NCBI GenBank assembly: GCA_963691655.1
Contig: OY829329.1
Coordinates: 15,328,708 to 15,392,707 of the forward strand
Reading direction: 5' to 3'
DNA from: Toxonevra muliebris
Lineage: Eukaryota; Arthropoda; Insecta; Diptera; Pallopteridae
Length of the DNA: 64,000 nucleotides
The translations under genes were made by a program, and so were the position numbers. Positions within the stretch are counted from its first letter, which is position 1, and every line of letters begins with the position of its first letter. Positions 1 through 13,899 of this stretch are shown here, one piece after another. The notes beneath the pieces were generated by a model that did no database searches, was not told where the DNA came from, and worked only from the letters and a program-made list of their open reading frames with translations.

Positions 1-1650
1 GATAAATTGAACTGAAAGGTCATTACCATCCATACCATCATCGGATTCGAAATTTATGATATCTACTAAAGCTTGACATTCTTTTAGACACTAGAGATTT
101 TTATTCTCACCCACGTTCCTTTCCAATGTTCTGATTTAAACCTGCTATTTTCACATCCATGCATAAGATTTCAAAGTTTTTTTTTAAGAATTAATACAAA
201 TCGAACTCTAACTCAATTATTTTTATATGTTTATATATATTTTTGTTGTAGAAATGTTGTCAGATATCTATGCCATATATCTACAAAAGAGACATGTAAT
301 TATGATTTTATCGTGTAAATTCTAATTGAAGTTTGGTTTTGTTGTGGTGTTGTTGTGTTCACTTATTTTTTTTTTCTTTTTTTTGTTAACGACACTATTT
401 CTAAAGTCAAAAATCAATTATTATTAACTTGTTTTTATTTTATTTATTTATTTATTTATTATTTTTTTTTCATACATACTTTAACATACATACTCAGAGA
501 ATTAGAGTCAGAAAACAGCAACGCAAGACAAACTTAAAACTACACCTAGAAATAAATTCTTAACGTGTTTGCTAAATCAAAACTCTTTAAACGTTCTTTT
601 TTCTATTTAATACTACTGCAAATCTATGGCAAAAGAATCAAGAGTAAGTAGTAGAGAACCTGCTTCAAATCAACTTTTGCCTATTATAGATAAATAGATA
701 CTACATACACTCACTCACACACATTCACACACACACACACACACTCGAACACACATGTGTGGTGTGAGCACATATTCATATATAATAATGTACATATGTA
801 TGAAGAAACATTCTTGGCACTAACTTGCAACTAACTTTGAGGCAAGCAGGCAAGACAAGGCAGGCAGGCAAGCACCACAATTGATCTTAACAAGAAGTAG
901 GAGTTGATTCGAATTGCTCAATTTGTGTTGAACTTCTGCGCAGTTTTTCAAATTTTTTTTTTCGCTTTTTGTTTTACTTTTTGTTTGCAGTTGCTGTTGC
1001 TGTAGTTGCACGCGCGCACTTTGCTGCAAGTTTTTTTTTATATTATTTTTTTTTTCTAATTTTTTTTTTTTTTGTACCTACTATAAATTGAATAAAAATA
1101 AACATTAGTAGAATCGATTCAATGAATTTAAAATTCATTTAAACACACAAATTTAGGTCAATATATATTCAGTAGAAGAAAGAAAAAACAAAAACATCTT
1201 GCGTGGCATTTACTGCATGTTAGTTAGAACTATTGCCTCATATCGTCGTCGTCGTCGTCGTTTTGTTTGTTGCATAGTTGCAGTTAGTAATAATAATGCG
1301 CATTTTAAACAAGTTGTAGTTGTACATAATATTTAGTTGCACCAGCAGCAGCAGCAGCCGTAACAGAAGTTGTTGACTTGTGTTGTTGTTATGGTGCCTA
1401 ATGATTGTAGTAAAGGCATTTAGCTTCTTCTTTCTTTTTTTTTGCCTAAATTATATGGTTTGAAATTTTTGGTTTATCGAACTCAAAATATTTTTTTTTT
1501 ATTTTAAAACAAAATTAAGGCTTGGAGAAAAATTATTGATGATACTAATTCATACTTTGACTAAGATGCTAGACAATTAACTTTTGATTTTATAGAAAAT
1601 TATATATATAGTGTCACAACCCTTTTAAGTCATCATAAATCTGTGTGGGA
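1..1650. other. Unique intronic sequence with short tandem runs
   Basis: No gene is seen. It contains a (CA)n microsatellite at 726-744, GGCA/CAGG runs near 840-870, a CGT trinucleotide run near 1242-1260 and CAG/TTG runs near 1340-1390. The more mixed stretch at 780-1400 lacks the repeat families found elsewhere and could hold regulatory sites, but no specific site can be named. Confidence 0.3.
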
Positions 1651-1727
1651 ATATAGAAAAATTGAGTTCACTCTCACCCTCTTTAAATTTTTTTATAGGT
1701 TGTTTTTATGTTCTCAATTTAAGTGAG

Positions 1728-2515
1728 CGAAAAACTTCATATGAAAAAAAAACGAAAAGAGAGTGAGAGAGATAGTCCGTATTTACTCAGCAAGTTAACC
1801 CATTAATAACTAATGCTACATGTGTGTGTATCATATGTTCATTGTGTCTTTACTATAGCAGAGAAAACTTCATATGAAAAAAAACGAAAAGAGAGTGAGA
1901 GAGATAGTCCTCCTTTACTGAGCAGGTTAACCCATTAATAACTAATGCTACATGTGTGTGTATCATATGTTCATTGTGTCTTTACTATAGCAGAGAAAAC
2001 TTCATATAAAAAAAACGAAAAGAGAGTGAGAGAGACAGTCTGCCTTTACTCATCAAGTTAACCCATTAATGACTAATGCTGCATGTGTGCATCAAATGTT
2101 CTTTGTGTCTTTACTATAGCAGAGAAAACTTCATATAAAAAAAACGAAAGGAGAGTGAGAGAGATAGTCCACCTATACTCAGCAGGTTAACCCATTAATA
2201 ACTAATGCTACATGTGTGTGTATCATATGTTCATTGTGTCTTTACTATAGCAGAGAAAACTTCATATGAAAAAAAACGAAAAGAGAGTGAGAGAGATAGT
2301 CCTCCTTTACTGAGCAGGTTAACCCATTAATAACTAATGCTACATGTGTGTGTATCATGTGTTCATTGTGTCTTTACTATAGCAGAAAAAACTTTATATA
2401 AAAAAAACGAAAAGAGAGTGAGAGAGATAGTCCGTATTTACTCACCAAGTTAACCCATTAATGACTAATACTACATATGTGCATCATATGTTCATTTTCT
2501 TTACTTTAGCTGAAA
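1728..2515. repeat. Tandem array, ~131-bp unit, about six copies
   Basis: Units restart at about 1732, 1864, 1995, 2126, 2256 and 2388. Each begins AAAACTTCATAT, followed by an A run, CGAAAAGAGAGTGAGAGAGA, then TTAACCCATTAATRACTAAT and TTCATTGTGTCTTTACTATAGC. The first segment matches the arm of the TTAA palindromic MITE at 26098-26233 and 59833-60062, so the array seems to have grown from one MITE copy and its flank. Confidence 0.85.
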
Positions 2516-2619
2516 AATAATTGATGTGACTTTGTCGGTTATGCCAATCGATGTTTTATTTAATTGTCAATAAACTTATATAACTTTTAGTAGACCTTGG
2601 TTTTTTTTTTTTTTTTTTT

Positions 2620-3175
2620 TGAATACACTCGAATACAACTAAAATTTTATAAAATTTTTTTTTCATACAAAACTACTAAAATTTAATAATTCGTGTAGAA
2701 AAGCAAACAAATAACAGAAAAAAAATGTTCATCCATGAGTCCCTCATCAAATTTAGAAAAACGAAAATCTACCAAAAAAATTTGAATTGTGTGAAAAAAA
2801 TTTTTTTCATCCAAAACACCTAAAATTACAAAATTCGTGTAGAAAAGCAAAAAAAAAGAACAGAAAAAAAATTTTCGTCAATGAACCCTCATCAAATTTT
2901 CTCTCAACGAAGACGAAGAACAAAAAATTTAAATTTTGTGAAAAAAACTCCTAAAATTGTATAATTCGTGTAAAAACGCTCAAATAAACAAAAAAAAAGT
3001 TTTTCATCTTTGAACCCCACCCCATATTAAAGTTTCAAAATACACAAAAAATTGAAATTATGTAAAATAATTTTTTTCATAAAAAATAACTAAAATTGCA
3101 TAATTCGTTAAGAAAAAGGAAAAAAAAAAAATTGAAATTAAAAATTTTCATCCATGAACCTTATCAAATTTTCAA
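2620..3175. repeat. Degenerate AT-rich tandem repeat, ~115-125-bp unit, about five copies
   Basis: Recurring blocks contain AATTCGTGTAGAAAAGCAAA, an A run, TTCATCCATGARYCC and CATCAAATTT. Copies decay toward the 3' side. Confidence 0.65.
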
Positions 3176-3179
3176 AAAA

Positions 3180-4935
3180 AGATTTCCGAATATATACGAA
3201 ACCTGAAGTTAGCCGGAAACAAATTTCAAGTAAATTTAGATTCGTGATCAGCCGCCAAAAATACCCTAGAAAAACCGCATCACAACTCAGATACTGTTTT
3301 AAATTCCCATTTTGTGGAACAGTATAACTTATCGTTTCATGCTGAATAGGTTTTTGATGAAATTTCGAAAATTCTGGCAAGTAAAACCTAATAGGTTTAA
3401 ATTATGAAATGCAATTATAAAGCCAGCATATTTAAAAATATTAAACAATCATTATTTTTAAAATAAGTTTTGTAATATAGTTTTGAAACATTCAAAAATG
3501 GGTTAATCTATAGGCTAACTTCAGAATACGTAAAAATAATTCGGTGGATCGTAAAAGCGCCTTATAAAAACTGAGATTAAGCAGCCTCAAATGATAGAAC
3601 GTTAGTTAGGCCAAGAAGAGTTGAAATAGTGAACGATCCAGAATAAAGGAAACATCTTCAAATATATTTTCATCAAAATCAGTAGTGAGATTCAAAAGTT
3701 ATGTTTTTTTTCTATATTTTCAAGGAAACGTCTATTGAAAGCACATGCGCAAAGTTTTAGAGATCTATTCGACTTACGCGGGTTTCGCATCTGTTTCGAC
3801 GTGGACGGTTTTACACGCCGAATTCGAAACGGTTTGAAATTGAGTAAATTTTCGGTCAGGGAAGCGTCTCAATAACATTCAAAGTACATAAGCGAAGTTT
3901 TAGAAATATATCTGCTTTTTGGGACTTAATTTGACTTCTGTCGATTTCCAGGTTTCGCACTATACTCTTTTAAGGAGTTGACTGTATGACTAAATGTTTT
4001 TGTATTTCCGAAGTTAAAACGTAGAGTAGGTAGAGGGCTGCAGGCAAATTATGTAAAAAATTATTCAGCAGGTAAGACCTCAATATCTGAATCACCCTAC
4101 ATTCTTCAACCAGTCCTGGTTCGCTCATAGCTATAAATCCTAAACTTATTTCCCATAACTCAACTCATTTCCTACTGGGTTATTACTAGAGATTAGCAAA
4201 AATTTCATTTCATATTTTCATTTATAACAGATTAAAAGGAAAAAGAAAAGCAAATCCATAAAGAAAAATAAAAAATTTCTACGTAGAAAAAGAAAAATCA
4301 TCAATAACTATTTGCAGTAAAATACCTTAGCGTACTGCTAGTTATACCACGTACCTACTTGAGTAAAAGTAACAATTGTAACGCTTAGGAAGCAGCAATG
4401 AAATAAATTGTACAAATTCCATTGTTAACAATTTATTACTAACAACAGCAACAACAACAAAAACACATTTTTTCACTTCTACTAACTTTAAAACTAAATT
4501 GTTTGTAGGAAACTAATCATGCGTTAACCATATTTTTTTTTACAGGAAAATATATAAAAAACTATTGTATTTTCACCTAGTAATAGCACCAGAAAAATAA
4601 ATAACTAACTAATAATATTGAAAAAAAAAACATTGGCATTTCTTAGACAAATATAGGCATGGCAATGGCATGGCATGGCATGATATATTGTATAGTTTAG
4701 TATTATGAAGGTGACACAATGGAAAGTGTATGGGAAGCATATGAGAAATATGAGAAAGTTTTCAGAAAGTTAATATTTTTATTATTATTAAATGGAATTA
4801 TTTAAATTTGTTTTGTTTTTTTTTCTGTATGTTAGTTATGATAGCTTGAAAGTATGAAAAAAAGTAATTATTTACTAGTACTTGTGTTTAGCCATGGATT
4901 TATGAGCCGAAGATTATTATTAAGTAGGTTGGAAG
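3180..4935. other. Intronic sequence without recognisable genes
   Basis: A copy of the TTTCCTACTGGG terminus lies at 4168-4179 (see 11902-15321). Two related blocks at 3720-3850 and 3865-3970 share AAAGTTTTAGA(G/A)AT and GGTTTCGCA, suggesting a short diverged duplication. Otherwise nothing is recognised. Confidence 0.35.
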
Positions 4936-4949
4936 TGGGTTAAAATTGC

Positions 4950-5185
4950 AAAGAGAGAGAGAGCAAAAGAGAGAGGAGCAACTTACAGAGCTTATATTAT
5001 ATTAGGTATCAGCTGCCGAGTGCGCAGTCACGAAAGTGTTTGGCGAGAGATACAAAAAATTGCAGAGAGAGAGAGAGAAAGAAAGAGAGAGGAACAACTT
5101 ACTGAGCTTATTATATATTAGGTATGTGAACTTTAGCTGCCGACTGCGCAGTCACGAAAGTGTTAGGCGAGAGATGCAAAAAAAA
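4950..5185. repeat. Two-copy tandem duplication, ~110 bp
   Basis: The block with GAGAG runs, CAACTTAC, GAGCTTAT, ATATTAGGTAT and GCAGTCACGAAAGTGT is present at about 4953-5056 and 5061-5180. The second copy has a small insertion. Confidence 0.7.
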
Positions 5186-5189
5186 AAAA

Positions 5190-8100
5190 AACGTGCGGAG
5201 TTCGTATTGTCGTTTGTACTCATTAACGTTCGTTCACGTGTATGTGTGTGTAAAACAAATTTGTATATATGTGTATACGAATGTTGGGAGTACGTAAATA
5301 TTAAAGAGAGAGTATACAGTTAATAAGAAACAAAAACATTAAACTGCAATTGTAGTGCAAACAAGAGCCTCTGTTACCTGCTGATGGTCTCTACTTCTAC
5401 TCTCTCACACTAGCTGCTCTTCTCTCTCACTACAACAATACTCCCCAAACGAACTAAAGTTAAAACATCTCTCTTTAGTTATACATATCTAAAAGAGATA
5501 AGATAAATCTAAAAGAGATCAAATGGAATTTATTTATAAGAGTTCTATAAGGTTAAATCTTGAAGTTCATTAATAATCTTGAATAAATTAATTGAATACA
5601 TTAACTTGGCATAAGATTTCTAGGATCAATATCATGACAGATGAACTGACAAACTCCTAAAAATTAAATATTCTATTTTCCAAATATGTATTTATATCTC
5701 GAAGTTGCAAATGAATCCATTCATATGACTCTACTACTGTCATAGTCTCAATTCAAACTATCACAACAATTGTTAATAAAGTGTTCTAAAAATGCATTTC
5801 CTTCTTCATTTATTTAATTTCTATTATTTTTATTTTTTTACAATTTTTTTTTTTTTAATTTTTTTCTTATATTATACTCGTATATATCCTAGTACAAGAA
5901 CTCATACCTAACCGTGGTGCTATATGGTGCTCACATACATAGTTACAAAAACGGAATTTCCATTTTAGCCAAATTAGGGAAAACATTTTTTTCTTTTTTA
6001 CGAAATGCATGAAGAAAATAAAATAACAACAAAACATTGCAAGAAGAACAAATATGGTACAAAGAGATAAAACTACAAATCCTAAAAATGCCACTATGTA
6101 TTCGTACTCTCTACTAAAAGTGCTACACACACACACACACACATACACTCAAGTAAAAATAACAATAATAGTAAAAAAACAACAGTAATAATGTTTTGTT
6201 GTAACTGCAGTTGAGTGACTTTTCATTTATTGTTGTTGGTTTTAGCGCACGAAGCAGAAGAAGAAACAAAAACATACACACACACGCACTCACACACATA
6301 ATGCACTACAATACTATATTAGCCGCGGGAAAAAAATATTTGCACACATACAGTGGTTGCTGTAATTATGCGTGCACTTTTGAAAATTCTCATTGAATAT
6401 TTTCAAAGTAATTTAAAAATTTTTTTTTTTTTCTAAGTTTTGGATGCTCAAAATTAGTTTTAAAATTAATTTTTTTTTTCATGCTTCGCTGACCTAAGCC
6501 TTTTTTACTGGAAAATATTTTTTTTTAGAAATTCCCTTCAGGAGTGAATCTGCAAATATTCTTGCCGACATTTATAACCTTAACACTAAACTTCAAGTAA
6601 AAGTTCACCTAGGTTTTTCTTTCCTTCTTCCTCCCAGTTATAGCAACTTTCCTCTCCTAATCATTAATATAATGTTTGCTTGCAATACCCAAAAAGAAAT
6701 GAAAAGCTTTAGAAAAAGGGAGGAAGGAAGAAAAGAGTTCAAATTTTCTACTTGGAAGAGATTTCAAGAAATTATTATTCAAACCCATGATTTAGAAAAC
6801 TATAACCTTTTCATTGCTCACCTAATCTTAAACATTTAATATATTTTCCTGAAATCCTCTTCATTATTTACTCATTAAGCAGATAGTTCTTTCCCTGCCC
6901 ATAATCTTCCAGGCAATTATAGCCTTACAACCAAATTGAAAGTAAACTTTCTCCGATACTTCTCCTTCTGTCCTCCTCTCACTTTTCAATGTGGGGGACT
7001 TGAGAGAAAAAGAGAGTCTCAAGTTTAAACTTGGAAAGAGATAAATTTGACCTTTCTACAAACAAAATATCGAAATAATCTTTGGCCCAGATTTTCAAAA
7101 AACATTAAACATAACGTCCCCAAATTCTTAATTTCTCAGTACAGAGTAAAGACTCTCTTCTCGCTATTCATCATAGGTTGCCTTAAAATCTCTTTAAGCA
7201 AAATACTAAAATATCTGGTTCGTAATCTCCAAGTAACTCCCAAATTCATAAATTCCAATTATAGATGCAATACCAATTTCCCTCTATTCACCCAGCCCCC
7301 CTCTCTCCTTAATAAATCTTTAAAAAAAATCAAATTTGTAGCGTCCAAGTAAAGCAGCAAGACCCTTTCACCCCTCTTCATACCCCCTGTCTTGTCATCA
7401 AGAAATTAAATGATTAATATATCTGTGTATTCCTGGAAAAGTTCCAACTGATGCTAAATAAAATTAAAAATTTCAATGTCCAGGAGCAATTTATATTTTT
7501 TTTCAAGATTATTGTATTTGGAAACTACAAAAGGGCAAGGGGTTTCCTTTTCCACCCCAAAAAAAAAAACACATAAAAGGCTTCTATCTATTCAAATAGC
7601 ACTGTTTTAAGTGTAAAAAGATCGGAGCCCACTTAATTCCGTTGCGATTTAATCCAATTGGAAACTCAAAAAGTACCTCGTCCATTTACTCGAGATGCAT
7701 AGTAAAAAATGGTTAAAAATTTGCTTTTAAAAAAAATTTTCAAGCCCTATTCTATCTATTCCAAGCCTAGGAATCTCAAAAATCGGTGTTTCTAAAGAAT
7801 GTTGGTTTGCTTTTTTCTCAGAAAACTTTGATAATTACCAACCTGTAGACCATAACGAATATTTGAGTGCATCTTGAATTACATATTGAAATTTCTGCAA
7901 TTGAGTTGATTATTCTCCCTAAAATATAAACTTCTCACAAAAGTGTACGAATACTTTTTTAAATGACTGTAGCTATGCAATATACTGGCAGATTGTGTGT
8001 GTATATTTGTTTGTATGTGGATATCAATCGATTGATTGACAAGTCGCGGTATTTGGTATGGTTGGTATATACAATCTGGGTATGGTATGGCATCACATGG

Positions 8101-8830
8101 AATAGCATCGTCATCGTCATCGTCATCGTCATCATCATCATCAACATCGTCATCGTGGTTGCACATCTACGTAACCCAAACTCGTTACTTGCTAATACTA
8201 CTTAGTTCCATGGAATATCAACTGGTATTGACACATGCGGCACATAATATTATATGTTTGCGTGCAATTGCAATTCTATATATTCGAGCGAGTATGATAG
8301 AAGAAGGTGGGTTTCGCAACGGCCAGTAATCACGTTTTTTTTTACTTAACTTTTTTTTATTTTATTTTTTATTGTTTTTTTTTTTTGTTAGTCACTTAAG
8401 TAAAACAAAAATGAAAAAGAATTTACTGTAGATGATTTTGTAGTTTTTTATATTTTCTTGTGAGTAAGAAACTCTGGATTTGGAGTTAGCTTAGAAGAAA
8501 TACACTTTAATAATGTATTAAGTATAGATTGATGGAAGGAGAACGAAATTTATAATTAAAAATTATTTATAGTTAGGAATTGAATTTTTAAATCAATTTC
8601 TTACTTAAACTTTAATTATCCCATTGAGTTTTCTTAAGAAAACTTTTCCCCAGGAGTTGATTACATTAACGGTAACCGCACCATAAGTTTCACTATCATA
8701 TTCGTATAATTTTCTGCCTTGGAATTTTTGAAAAACTATGGCAGCCTCTTCCTATATTCCCAGTTTTATCTGTGCATTGTTATGTGAATAAGTTGGGCAG
8801 ATTAAAAGCATCTATATGGAGAAATTATGC
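5190..8830. other. Intronic sequence, no gene; low-complexity tracts and loose repeats
   Basis: Between about 6530 and 7330, pyrimidine-rich blocks recur loosely (ATTATAGCCTTACAACC-like, TTCTCC/TCCTCC, AAACTTGGAAGAGAT), suggesting an old diverged repeat. A CA run lies at 6125-6142 and a CAT/CGT trinucleotide array at 8106-8155. Confidence 0.3.
8106..8155. repeat. GTCATC/ATC trinucleotide microsatellite
   Basis: Uninterrupted GTCATC followed by ATC repeats give poly-Asp or poly-Ser shadow frames only. Confidence 0.85.
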
Positions 8831-10600
8831 CCGGAGAGAAAATATTCCACGCTTTGCTTCCAATTGACCAATCACAGTCATTGGTTTGTATTGCATGAGA
8901 GAAGTGAGAGTAAAATTCTCTCAATATGCGCAGAAGAATTATAATATTTTACTACATACGTAGCTGACTTACATATCTTACTTATGAAACAAATTTAAAT
9001 TTATTTTTCACTTATTTTGTTGGATAATCTCATATAATTCGACTAGCTGATCTACAATATTTCAATAAAAACTATTTATTTATTATTCCTTACAGAAAAA
9101 TTTCTTCAAAATGTTGCAGTAACTAGCTATAAAGTTTCATTATCATTTTTCCCCCTTGAAAATAAGGAAATTTCCAAAAACGTTTGGAAATTTTCGACAT
9201 AGGAGGATTGAAGGTTAAGCTGAACCCTAATATACAATATTCGCAAATGAATCACATTAGAAGTGTTATTAAACATGCCTAAGTGAGTCGAGAGACAGAC
9301 GTGAACCTAACTTACCTAGAATCATCTTCAGAGAGAAAATAACCCACGTATCTGTGCTGACCAATCACAGTCTTTAGTTCGCATTGCGTGAGAGAAGTCA
9401 GAGTAACATTTTCTCACTTGCAATAGCTCAACCGGCCATAAATGGTACTATCATTTTCCCCCCTAGATGTGATGAAGTTTCCAAAAATTAGTAGTAACTT
9501 CCATCATAAAAAGAATGTGATTTTAACTGGGCGCAATTTTATCCGCTTCAAACGATATCTATCTGGATGAATCATATCAGAAGAAATTAGTTTTAGAATC
9601 ATCTGTAGAGAGAAAGTATCCCACGAAAATATCTTGACATTCGCATCCGCATTCATAATTTCTTTTTTTTTGTTTTTTGCAAAATGCAAACATTTGACAG
9701 CCATTTCTTATGTAAAATTAAGTGCTGAATCTGAAAATCAGAATTTTGACTAATTTTGAAGCTATTGTTTTCTTATAAGGATTCAATTTCTAAAAGGGGG
9801 TACTTTCATTTATTCAAAATTTAAAAAAAAAAAAAGGCTTCCGATTGGTATAAAAACTTGGTTAAACCCAACCAAAATATTGACGGCCTGAAATGGATCA
9901 TTTTGAACTCAAATAATATGACGCTTTCTCTTCTTTTTTTTTTTTTTAATATGATGATGACATTCTCCTGGTAGTCCTTTTTCTCTTGCTTCCACAAAAC
10001 TTTAAAAAAAGACATTCAATTTATATGAATCCGAGGATTTGGCATAATTCATTCTCGGATTCAGCGTTCAAATGCCATAGGTCAGAAAATTTTTTAAGAT
10101 TTGTTAACTAGTGTATTTGTCTCTACTTATATTCTAAATTGATCCAAAAATTTTTTTAAGTAATCTGAAAATAATTATAAAATAAAACTCCGTAATTGCA
10201 TCCGCATCCGCCTTCGCATCCGCTAAACTGACATCCGTTACAGCACTACTTTCAATTGACCAATCACAATCCTTGATTTGCATTGCGCGAGAGAAGTGAG
10301 AGAAAAATAACATGGCAGAATAATAGAGGTAGCAGCCACCGGGAGGGGAAATGAAACTTAACTGTTAAATTATGAAATGAGAGCGCAAAGCGTAGTGATT
10401 TTTGTATAAATTTAAATTACGAAACACACACACACACACACACATGTTATGTACACAATATGATTTTTGATTTGGCAGAAAAGAGAATGAGGGCGACATG
10501 TTGGATGCGGCTATTCAACCATGAAAAAAAATTAAATTTATATTGCGTGAGAGAGAAGAGAGTTAAATTCTCTCAATATGTCCATTTGAAATGAACCATA
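8830..10600. repeat. Dispersed repeat family with CCAAT core, three to four local copies
   Basis: Copies at 8866-8925, 9355-9410 and 10251-10300 share TTGACCAATCACARTC, TTGGTTTGCATTGCGTGAG and AGAAGTGAGAG. A shorter match lies at 10540-10585. In the first two copies the block is preceded by GAGAGAAAATAYYCCACG; related GAGAGAAAGTATCCCACG at 9608 is followed by GCATCCGCAT, which also precedes the copy at 10251. Confidence 0.65.
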
Positions 10601-11900
10601 AAAAATCGAAACAAAGACTGCTAGCTGGCTTTGTTTTTTTTTTTTTGGCACTGTTTAAAACTTTTCTACCAAATCTATAAAAATTGTGTTCGACATCCTC
10701 AAGCTTATCACTTCCGCCACACTTCTGGCATACGTCTGGCTCAGCAATTTACAGATTTATAATTAATTATACTCATATCTCCAACGCACAAATTGAAATC
10801 TGTTATGTGAAAGTAATGAGGCATGATTTTATAAGATTGTGACTCACGATCTTCTTTCTTGTCCTACTTGAATTTTGGCATAATTGATAGCTTGATGCAA
10901 ATACAAACCAAATGCGATATGTTTGTTTAAAAAATATGCGCACAAACGCGCACTTCAAATCAACATTCTCATACATATCAATAACTGTCAGAAAGGTATG
11001 ATATTAGTACTTAAAACATTACTGAGTTAAAAAAGAGAGAGAGAGAGAAAGAAAAAAGAACTTTACGAACGATCAGCGTCGTGTCTATTCCCCAAACACA
11101 TACCAAGCTCATAAATTTACTTTCTTTGTTATTTATAGCGCAACACCAATTTCTAAATCTGACAAGCAATAAAGATTAGCAAAAATACCTACACACATGC
11201 AGCAACAATCACACAAAAACTCAAATTCACAAAAAAGCTCGTAAAATAATTCTCCAAAAAAAAAAAAAAAAAAATTAAACTAAAAAATAAAGCTAAAAAA
11301 AAAACAAAAACAAATTGTGATAAAATTTACAAGTTCCAAAAGTTTTAAACATTTATCGTCATATGTTTGTATGTAAGTATGTAAACATAGAAGTATTTTC
11401 CAACTGTACCTGACAATTTCAAAGACTATGACTACAACTAAGACGACGATGACGACGAAGATCGCGGATTTTTGTTGTGATGATGATGGCGATGACTGCA
11501 ATAACGAAGAAATTACTATAAAGAAATTCGCATATGTTTGTATATATATATATATATATATTTATGTATATGAAAAACAAAAACAAATTCGACTGACTTC
11601 CGTCATTGACATACAACATGACAGTTGATTTCTGTTTTTGATATGCCAGAATTTACTACTGTCATGTTGGGAATGTTTATCGCACTCCAGTCGCTCGTGC
11701 TTTCTACCATTTCATATATACTTACACATACATATGTACATATATACATATGTATGTTTGTATGTATAGATAGATGAAACGCAATGTTAGTTATTTTTAA
11801 CTGTAAAAAAAAAACAAAAACAAAAAAAAAATTATACAATAAATTTTATCCAGGAATGCCTACCATCAAACTTTGAAACTGTTTGATAGTATGCTAAAAT
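10600..11900. other. Intronic sequence with microsatellites
   Basis: It holds a GA run near 11035-11050, an A run at 11255-11274, GAC/GAT trinucleotides at 11430-11500 and a (TA)n run at 11538-11561. No gene beyond the relic at 10641 is seen. Confidence 0.3.
10641..10745 (-). pseudogene. Possible short non-LTR reverse-transcriptase tail relic
   Basis: On the minus strand the frame reads PDVCQKCGGSDKLEDVEHNF, resembling the Cys-x2-Cys...Glu-His motif at the C-terminus of many I/Jockey/R1-type ORF2 proteins. The expected cysteine after His is missing, and a stop lies just upstream. At about 35 residues this is suggestive only. Confidence 0.28.
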
Positions 11901-12099
11901 ACCCAGTAGGAAATGTAGCTGTGGCCTATTTCAATTGAATTTTTCATTTACAATGTTTTAGATCAGGGTCAGCTAATGTTTTCTGATCTAAAATTCTAAT
12001 AAAAAAATACGAACAAAAAAAATTTGATAAAAACCCGAAAAGAAAACCTAATCAGTCTTGAAATTACCTAGTCAGTTTGAACAAATTTGAACATCCCCT

Positions 12100-13780
12100 A
12101 AAAGAAATATTCTGATTACAAGTCTAGAACATTCTAGATCACAATCAGTTCTGGAATTGCTTCTCAAGCTAATCAGATATGAACATTCTCTGAAAGAAAT
12201 ATTTTAATCAAAGCGTAATGAAATACTGGGAAAAAAGTTCTGTAAACCTGTTAGCGAAACTTTTTCTATTATAAAAAAACTTTTCTCCGATTACAAAAAT
12301 CATGATTTCCTCTCTGCTTTAGACCCAGAAATCTATGAAGTTTACCTAAAGTCAATTCTAAAATTCGTAGGAAAGAAAAAAGAATAAAATTTCGCTTGCA
12401 GGGCAAAAATTCTTGAATCGTTTTTAATTTTCTATGTTAGTGAAACTTTTTCTTATTGTCTTTTAACTCGATCTTAAAAGAAAAACAAAAATTTTATCCG
12501 ATTACAAAAATCATGATGCTCTCTGCTTTAGACTCAAAAATTCGTGAAGCTTACATAATTTGAATACTAAAGTTCGTAGAGAAGTACAAGGAAATTAAAA
12601 ACCTTAGCAGGATTTTTTTCTCATTTAAGAAAACAAAATTTTAAAAATTTGGCAAAATTCGGTTTTACATTGTATTTCAAATCATAGTAAAAAAATTTAA
12701 AACTATAATATTTTACTCTTTCGTAACAAAATTTCGTGTGAATTGGAATTCCTCTGTCAAAATTTTAGGTATATCGTCGCCCGAGAATTGATTTGGCGGA
12801 TGTGTATAAGTATTCCTATGCCTATACGCCAAATCAATTCTCAGGCGACGATATATGAGACGATGAAAACACTCTAAAAAATTGTGTGTTTTTATAATAT
12901 GAACACAACAAAATAAAAATTGCCAAAAATCGGACCGACCTTGTATTTTAGCTAAAAATATTCCGATTCAAATCTGCCATATATTTCTTTCATTCAATGA
13001 GATTTCTTACGAATTCGAGATCTCATGTCAAAATTTTTATCATATAAGAAAAAAAGTAAAATTTTTCCAATCATTTTTCCGAATCCAACAGTTTCAAAAT
13101 TCGGGAAAATTCAGTTTTGTTTTATATTGAAGTATGAAGCATCCAGGCTGAAAGCTCAGATATTTTTCTCTAATTCAAGTCTATTTCATTCGATTAGGAC
13201 GTCCTTTATCAAAGTTTTTAATATACCAGATAAAAGAGAGAAAAAGATACCGCTCTCATTTAAATCCCGTAAATTGGCTTTAAATTATATTGCGGTTCAA
13301 TTTATTTAGATTGAAAGCTCCGGTATTCTTCTTTCTTTCAACGTGATTTCATATAAATTAGACGTTCTTTATAAAAGTTGTGAGTAAACAACAGAAAAAG
13401 AATATCCTGAAAGTGTCAGAAATGACATCCTTATAATAACAAAAGAAAATCAACATCATTTGAGTTCAAAATGAACCAATTCAGGCTTCTAATATCTTTG
13501 TTAGGTTTAACCCAGTTTTTATACCTATCGTGGATGTCTTTTGTCAAAATTTTGAATAAATGAAAATGCAAAGCATTTGGATTGATAGTATTAAGGCTTA
13601 AAACACAATACCTTGTTTACTTTTGAATAGAATTATTTATAAATTGGACGTTCTTGTTCAAAGTTTTGAGTATACCAAGGAAAAGGCAAAAAAATCTTCT
13701 TCATATGACGACTACTGACATTTCAAAAATCACCAAAAATTGAATTTAGGTTTTATTTTTGTTTAAACATATTTCTATAG
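12100..13780. repeat. Highly diverged tandem repeats, ~180-240-bp units
   Basis: Blocks at 12230-12400 and 12420-12590 share GTTAGYGAAACTTTTTCT, CCGATTACAAAAATCATGAT and CTCTGCTTTAGAC. Later blocks to 13780 share ACGTTCTTTRTCAAAGTTTT and GAGTATACCA. No coding sequence was found; the frame at 13025-13309 is part of this material. Confidence 0.5.
12771..12854. mobile_element. 84-bp palindromic hairpin element, copy A
   Basis: The 28-bp arms match at 27 of 28 positions (ATATCGTCGCC, then GAATTGATTTGGCG) around a 28-bp loop. Similar 80-84-bp hairpins lie at 24775 and 44692. The family looks like a miniature foldback or MITE; flanking TA is compatible with a TA target duplication in this copy. 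Confidence 0.65.
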
Positions 13781-13899
13781 TTATAGTGAGTCTCTAGTAC
13801 ACCATTTCAGAGGGTCAGCCTTCGCCTTCACTTACCCCCTCCCGCTCTTCCCTCTCTCCTCTTAGAATACACAAACTTTAGATAAGCCAAAACACCCTA

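Noticed and set aside
3138..3380. 80-codon minus-strand frame with fairly mixed composition
   Set aside because: Its end lies in the ~120-bp AT-rich tandem repeat, and no family or splice context is visible.
4068..4077. Second AG/GTAAG juxtaposition (GCAG/GTAAGA)
   Set aside because: The preceding sequence is A-rich rather than a pyrimidine tract, so it lacks a usable 3' splice site.
12771..12854. Hairpin considered as a microRNA precursor
   Set aside because: Near-perfect arms and three dispersed copies with differing loops fit a miniature foldback element better than a conserved miRNA.
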